This document shows, one piece after another, positions 7,149 through 10,631 of a DNA stretch of 10,631 bases. The first letter of the stretch is position 1; each line of letters starts with the position of its first letter. This DNA is from Zancudomyces culisetae (taxonomy: Eukaryota > Kickxellomycota > Harpellomycetes > Harpellales > Legeriomycetaceae), in contig LSSK01001772.1 of NCBI GenBank assembly GCA_001969505.1, positions 1-10,631 of the forward strand, written 5' to 3'. Below the pieces are notes generated by a model that was not told where the DNA came from, searched no databases, and saw only the letters and a list, made by a program, of their open reading frames with translations. Both the position numbers and the translations under genes were made by a program.

Positions 7149-7154
7149 AATAAA
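7149..7154 (+). terminator. AATAAA polyadenylation signal of the bZIP gene
   Basis: AATAAA lies 122 nt after the bZIP stop, in AT-rich sequence with a preceding T10-class run. A second AATAAA occurs at 7299-7304. Either could direct 3' end formation. Confidence 0.4.
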
Positions 7155-7439
7155 TGCCATCAAAAAAAGAGGAATCCTACATAATTAAATACCCATACAA
7201 TTCACCATCCGTTACTCTGGGGACTCCGTACCCATCAGGTGTTGATTCAAGAACGTCATTTCTGATTTGGGTTAACCCTAGACTAACCGTCCTGACTCAA
7301 TAAACTTTGTGCAGCTTTATGAGGTATTTACTTAATGCATTGGTTAAGCAAAAAAATCTTGATTCTATTGCTTAAACTACCATTCTCCAGTAATCTTTGA
7401 AATGATTTTTTGAGATATAGCTAACAGATGTATCGGAGT
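7155..7439. other. bZIP downstream region, no supported gene
   Basis: No reading frame or RNA gene recognised. It probably contains the end of the bZIP transcript if the distal AATAAA is used. Confidence 0.4.
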
Positions 7440-7473
7440 GGGGGTTATAGGGCCAAAAAGCAGGAGGGAGGGG
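7440..7473 (+). other. putative G-quadruplex tract
   Basis: Four plus-strand G runs occur within 34 bp: G5 (7440-7444), G3 (7450-7452), G3 (7466-7468) and G4 (7470-7473), separated by loops of 5, 13 and 1 nt. The middle loop is longer than strict definitions allow, although an extra GG inside it (7463-7464) could shorten it. This stands out against DNA of about one-third GC and lies 413 bp downstream of the bZIP stop. Confidence 0.45.
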
Positions 7474-7491
7474 ACAACCATTTCGCTATAA

Positions 7492-7517
7492 AGCGTTCGC
7501 GCTCACCTTTTTTTTTT
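7492..7517 (+). terminator. hairpin followed by T10 (possible RNA polymerase III terminator)
   Basis: AGCG-TTCG-CGCT (7492-7503) is a perfect 4-bp stem with a TTCG loop; CACC follows and then ten T's (7508-7517). Runs of T end RNA polymerase III transcripts, and the 60 bp upstream are over 50% GC, so a small structured RNA ending here is conceivable. I find no clear A or B box, so the transcript is hypothetical. Confidence 0.2.
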
Positions 7518-8633
7518 GTTAGCTGATTTTATTAAATAAATATCACATTAAACCCGTGTCCGCCTTGGAATCTGTACATAACTGTAACTAGCAACTTTGG
7601 GTTTAGATGTTGGTCACATCTTGGTAGAGTGTAGATCGATATTTATTTGATGTGATTACGAGCCATGAGTACAACATTATGACTACAAATAATACAATGC
7701 ATGCCTTTGGCTACATGTAAAAATATGTTCATCAACATCCTATACAGATTGGATGATATTTCTACAAGAAATTTGTATATATGCAATAATGACCTGTTTC
7801 CATCATTATTCTCTTTTATTAATAACAAATCTGCACCAAGGCTGTTAAAATGGTATAAAAGCTTACTTGGTACAAACAAATATGGAACCTAAATATTGCT
7901 ATAACATAGAAGATATAAAAAATGTTGTGTGTTTGCTTCCAGTAAATAAATAAATCCTATTTAAACTGCCATTAGACTGCCTGTAGCTGAAACACCAAAC
8001 CTGTGGTAAAAGACAAACAGCCATGTGACAAAGCATAGGATCCTGACATACATTTCGGTTCAATGCTAATACATTTTCCTGTAAAAGAGATTGCTAATAT
8101 AAAACAATCGTACTTATGCTAGTATTTACAGCCTGACCACTTGTATCTTGAACCTAAAAGATGACCATCAAAAAGAGACTTTATGGCCCAATTAAAGTAG
8201 CTCAGAGTATTACTGTTTTTGGTGTTATTCATTATAAGCATAAAATATTCCCAGCTAATTTAATACCCAAGCACTTAAATTCGCCTTGTGTGTAAGCTAA
8301 ATCCGTAAAAAAAATGCACTAGCTTTTTAGACTTTTTGCTTGAATGAGTGTACTAACTAAATTCCATATAAACTTTTGAGACAAAGCGAGAAAATAAACC
8401 CATTTTTCCTTTAAGTACACTTGGTCCACCCAAGAAGAGATTGCAGTCAATTTCACACTTTACCATAAAAGTAAATATAATAGCTCTCACCAAATTGCAA
8501 AGCATGTCACATCACAATTTAATCAGCCCCATTCCAGAAACAGGCATTAAATAAATGCAAGTGTTGGACAACCGTTGCACACACATCACCAGTCAAAAAG
8601 ATATTCGTGTTTTTGTTTTAAAAATATGGGAAA
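7518..8633. other. intergenic, no supported gene
   Basis: AT-rich. Overlapping frames on both strands near 7643-7892 (plus-strand ATG at 7701, 63 codons) have no recognisable domain and look random. An AAATAAATAAAT run occurs near 7943. No RNA gene seen. Confidence 0.4.
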
Positions 8634-8831
8634 ATGCAGTTCCAAAATTTGCGCTCAACACAACTGGGTTCTAAGAATAGAAACACCACGTGCCAACCGC
8701 ACCCAAATTCAGAGCTCCCCACTTCTCCCCTAAGGGAGAAGCAAACTAGTATACCAGATCGCGACAACCCAAGAGCATCAGTGATCAGTGGCATAACCAA
8801 GGATCTATATGCTAGGGTGCTTTTTTCATAG
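8634..8831. other. GC-rich island, open on both strands, with a strong hairpin
   Basis: The 180 bp from 8641 to 8820 are about 48% GC by count, against about one-third in the flanks. A plus-strand ATG frame of 65 codons (MQFQNLRSTQLGSKNRN... to a TAG at 8829-8831) fills it, and the minus strand is also open from 8875 to 8618. Neither protein matches a family I know. Inside is CTTCTCCC-CTAA-GGGAGAAG (8722-8741), an 8-bp perfect stem with a 4-nt loop, and CACGTG (8687-8692), the E-box bound by Cbf1-type factors. It could be a small gene, a structured RNA, a regulatory island or a transposon remnant. Composition is the main evidence. Confidence 0.3.
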
Positions 8832-9256
8832 AAATGGATATATAATCGAACGCTCGGTGCAACCAAATCGTCCAAAAGTGTTGTAAGGATTTCCTCTAAC
8901 AGTCGAGAAGTGTCCGTTATATAAGTTTATTTTTAGCTTTAAATTATGGGGAAATTTTTTTAAACGAAATTGGATATTTACTAAGACTCACATTTGATCA
9001 TAAAACTATTGCACTTTTTTTTTGCTCTAATTTCCTACTTCCCCCCCAAAAAAAACCCGTTGTATGATAAAAACAGAATTTATATTTATTTATAAAGAGT
9101 TGTAAACAGAAATACTAAAATAAGTAAATACTGCAGTATGTATATACTTGTAAATGTCAAATCGCCACACAGCTTCACTTTACAGTATCTAAACGCCTTG
9201 TTATTATGGTGTCGTGTTGCGATTTATACTGTAGCTTTATTTAGGTATCTTCTTAG
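8832..9256. other. intergenic, no supported gene
   Basis: AT-rich. It contains adjoining homopolymers (C7 followed by A8 near 9042-9056) and a small palindrome around AGTATGTATATACT near 9136. No coding or RNA gene evidence. Confidence 0.4.
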
Positions 9257-9277
9257 CTAACCAACCAACCAACCAAC
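9257..9277. repeat. (CCAA)4 microsatellite
   Basis: Four perfect CCAA units (9261-9276), preceded by a CTAA variant. Confidence 0.85.
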
Positions 9278-10631
9278 TACTACTAAAAATAATAAAGTAA
9301 CTTCTTCCCAAGAGCCTTTATCTTCATACTCCTCCTATCTCTGTCTCCTTGCAACCTATCCAATTTACGTTGATATTAATTATCGAGAGATACTACTGTC
9401 AGCTACGACAATGGTCACTATTTGTACTAAGTTGCACATACATATGAGATATCTAACTATTGCAAACCCATAGGTATTATTAATCGATCTCGCCAGAGCA
9501 TAGTTGCTTTCTAGGGTTGATTCTATACTGTTCTACTAAAACCATGTTTATTCATATACATGCGATATTGTAATTCTTAATTAAAGGTATATATATATAG
9601 CACAAAGCCGATAAACAGGTCAAAATGCAAAAGGCATTTATGTATATAAAAAATCACTTTTTAGTCGTTTTTGAAGGGTGGCATATGAATGTGTATTCGC
9701 ATTTTTCATTCACAAGCACCATATTCCTTTAATATCTAAACTTGTTACATCTTGATATTTATAATGGTAGTAAAAAGCCTTTTTAATGAAAGTTGCTTTA
9801 CTAAAATACATAACGCATCCTGATGATGATCTCAGTTTTCACAAGCTCAATTATATGGCAGATGAATACCTTAAAGAAAGTTCCAACTAAACAACCCAAT
9901 AAACGATCATGTTTCTTATCAGATACCCAAAATTATCGGATTACAGACAATAAAATACTCATTAACCTCACACATTTTATCCCCGAATCAACATTTGGTG
10001 GATACAAAGTGATTAGGAAATAGGGATGGAGAGGGATTGGCTAGATAAATTTTTGTAGGTTATTTTTTGTAGCATTTTAAGTGATATTCGTCAAATAAAC
10101 CCATTATGCAAAAAAAAAAATAGCATGTAAATGTGTTTACTATTTTTATACTAAAAGGTTATGATATTTCCAGAATATTTTTTTCCTTTTAGAAAAAGAA
10201 TCTCTTCCGCCATTTTCTTCAAATCGCAGCTGTTAAAATTGGTCAAATTTAGGCTCAGTGGCAGTAAAGAGGGACAGATTTATTATACCTTTAGACGCAA
10301 TAGGAAAATCCTAGAAAACAAACAATTACATCCAAATATTCACCAAGTTTGATACATAGAATTTGATCACCCAACACTGGATTTCTCCAGGTTTCTTTAT
10401 AAAAACTAGTTATACAAAGTATAGGTACTGTTGAAAAAAATGCACAATTGGTGTACTTTTGTGGATGTAGGTTTTAGAGATATGAAAAATGCCAGGTTTC
10501 TCGTGAAACGATTGACACCAATTAAATATGTAAGCTCCGACTACAGTAGATAATATATTGCAAATTCTAGGAACCAACACTAGGTCATCCAATGAAAGGA
10601 TGTTATTGAGGCTAAAAAAGGTCAAAATAAA
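9278..10631. other. intergenic, no supported gene
   Basis: No gene recognised. Plus-strand ATG frames at 9823-10023 (66 codons) and 10161-10352 (63 codons), and a minus-strand frame at 10410-10625, have ordinary AT-driven composition (many I, N, K, F) and no motif. There is a (TA)n tract near 9588-9599 and an A run near 10110. The right edge of the window shows no partial gene that I can support. Confidence 0.4.

Noticed and set aside
9823-10352. Two plus-strand frames of 63-66 codons as a possible split gene
   Set aside because: No splice signals join them in phase and neither shows a domain.

Overview
The window looks like AT-rich, gene-poor nuclear DNA from a fungus, probably an ascomycete; I cannot name the genus. 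The evidence is a bZIP regulator whose basic region (RNTAASARFRIKKK) is characteristic of the fungal Cys-3/MetR/Zip1/Met4 group, a short spliceosomal intron in that gene (GTAAGT donor, TATTAAC branch site, TTAG acceptor), eukaryotic start contexts without Shine-Dalgarno sites, AATAAA signals, and a fungal-type hAT transposase fragment. Only two protein-coding genes are well supported in 10.6 kb; the rest is about one-third GC with microsatellites and scattered palindromes.

Layout. (1) Positions 239-862, minus strand: an uninterrupted 207-codon reading frame with a BED zinc finger and the N-terminal hAT transposase region but no catalytic core. An 18-bp sequence that looks like a hAT terminal inverted repeat lies 85 bp upstream of its start. 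(2) Positions 965-5330: a long stretch with no convincing gene. It holds a 200-bp decayed hexamer/12-mer tandem repeat (1632-1831), microsatellites, a tandem forkhead-like site and a cluster of overlapping hairpins. (3) Positions 5338-5750: the presumed control region of the bZIP gene, with an exact AAACTGTGG (the Met31/32-type motif of yeast sulfur genes), a perfect 15-bp direct repeat, and a possible 57-codon upstream reading frame. (4) Positions 5754-7027, plus strand: the two-exon bZIP gene, 401 aa, followed by AATAAA signals. (5) Positions 7028-10631: no convincing gene. It contains a G-quadruplex-type tract, a small hairpin followed by ten T's, and a 200-bp GC-rich island (8634-8831) that is open on both strands and holds an 8-bp-stem hairpin and a CACGTG box.

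The two genes are divergently oriented, 4.9 kb apart, and nothing suggests they act together. The bZIP protein is most likely a regulator of sulfur assimilation or a related stress response. The hAT-derived protein is either a relic of a transposon or a DNA-binding protein recruited from one. No new multi-gene system is evident. The most worthwhile leads are the N-terminus-only hAT gene with its neighbouring terminal repeat, the GC island, and the promoter repeats of the bZIP gene.
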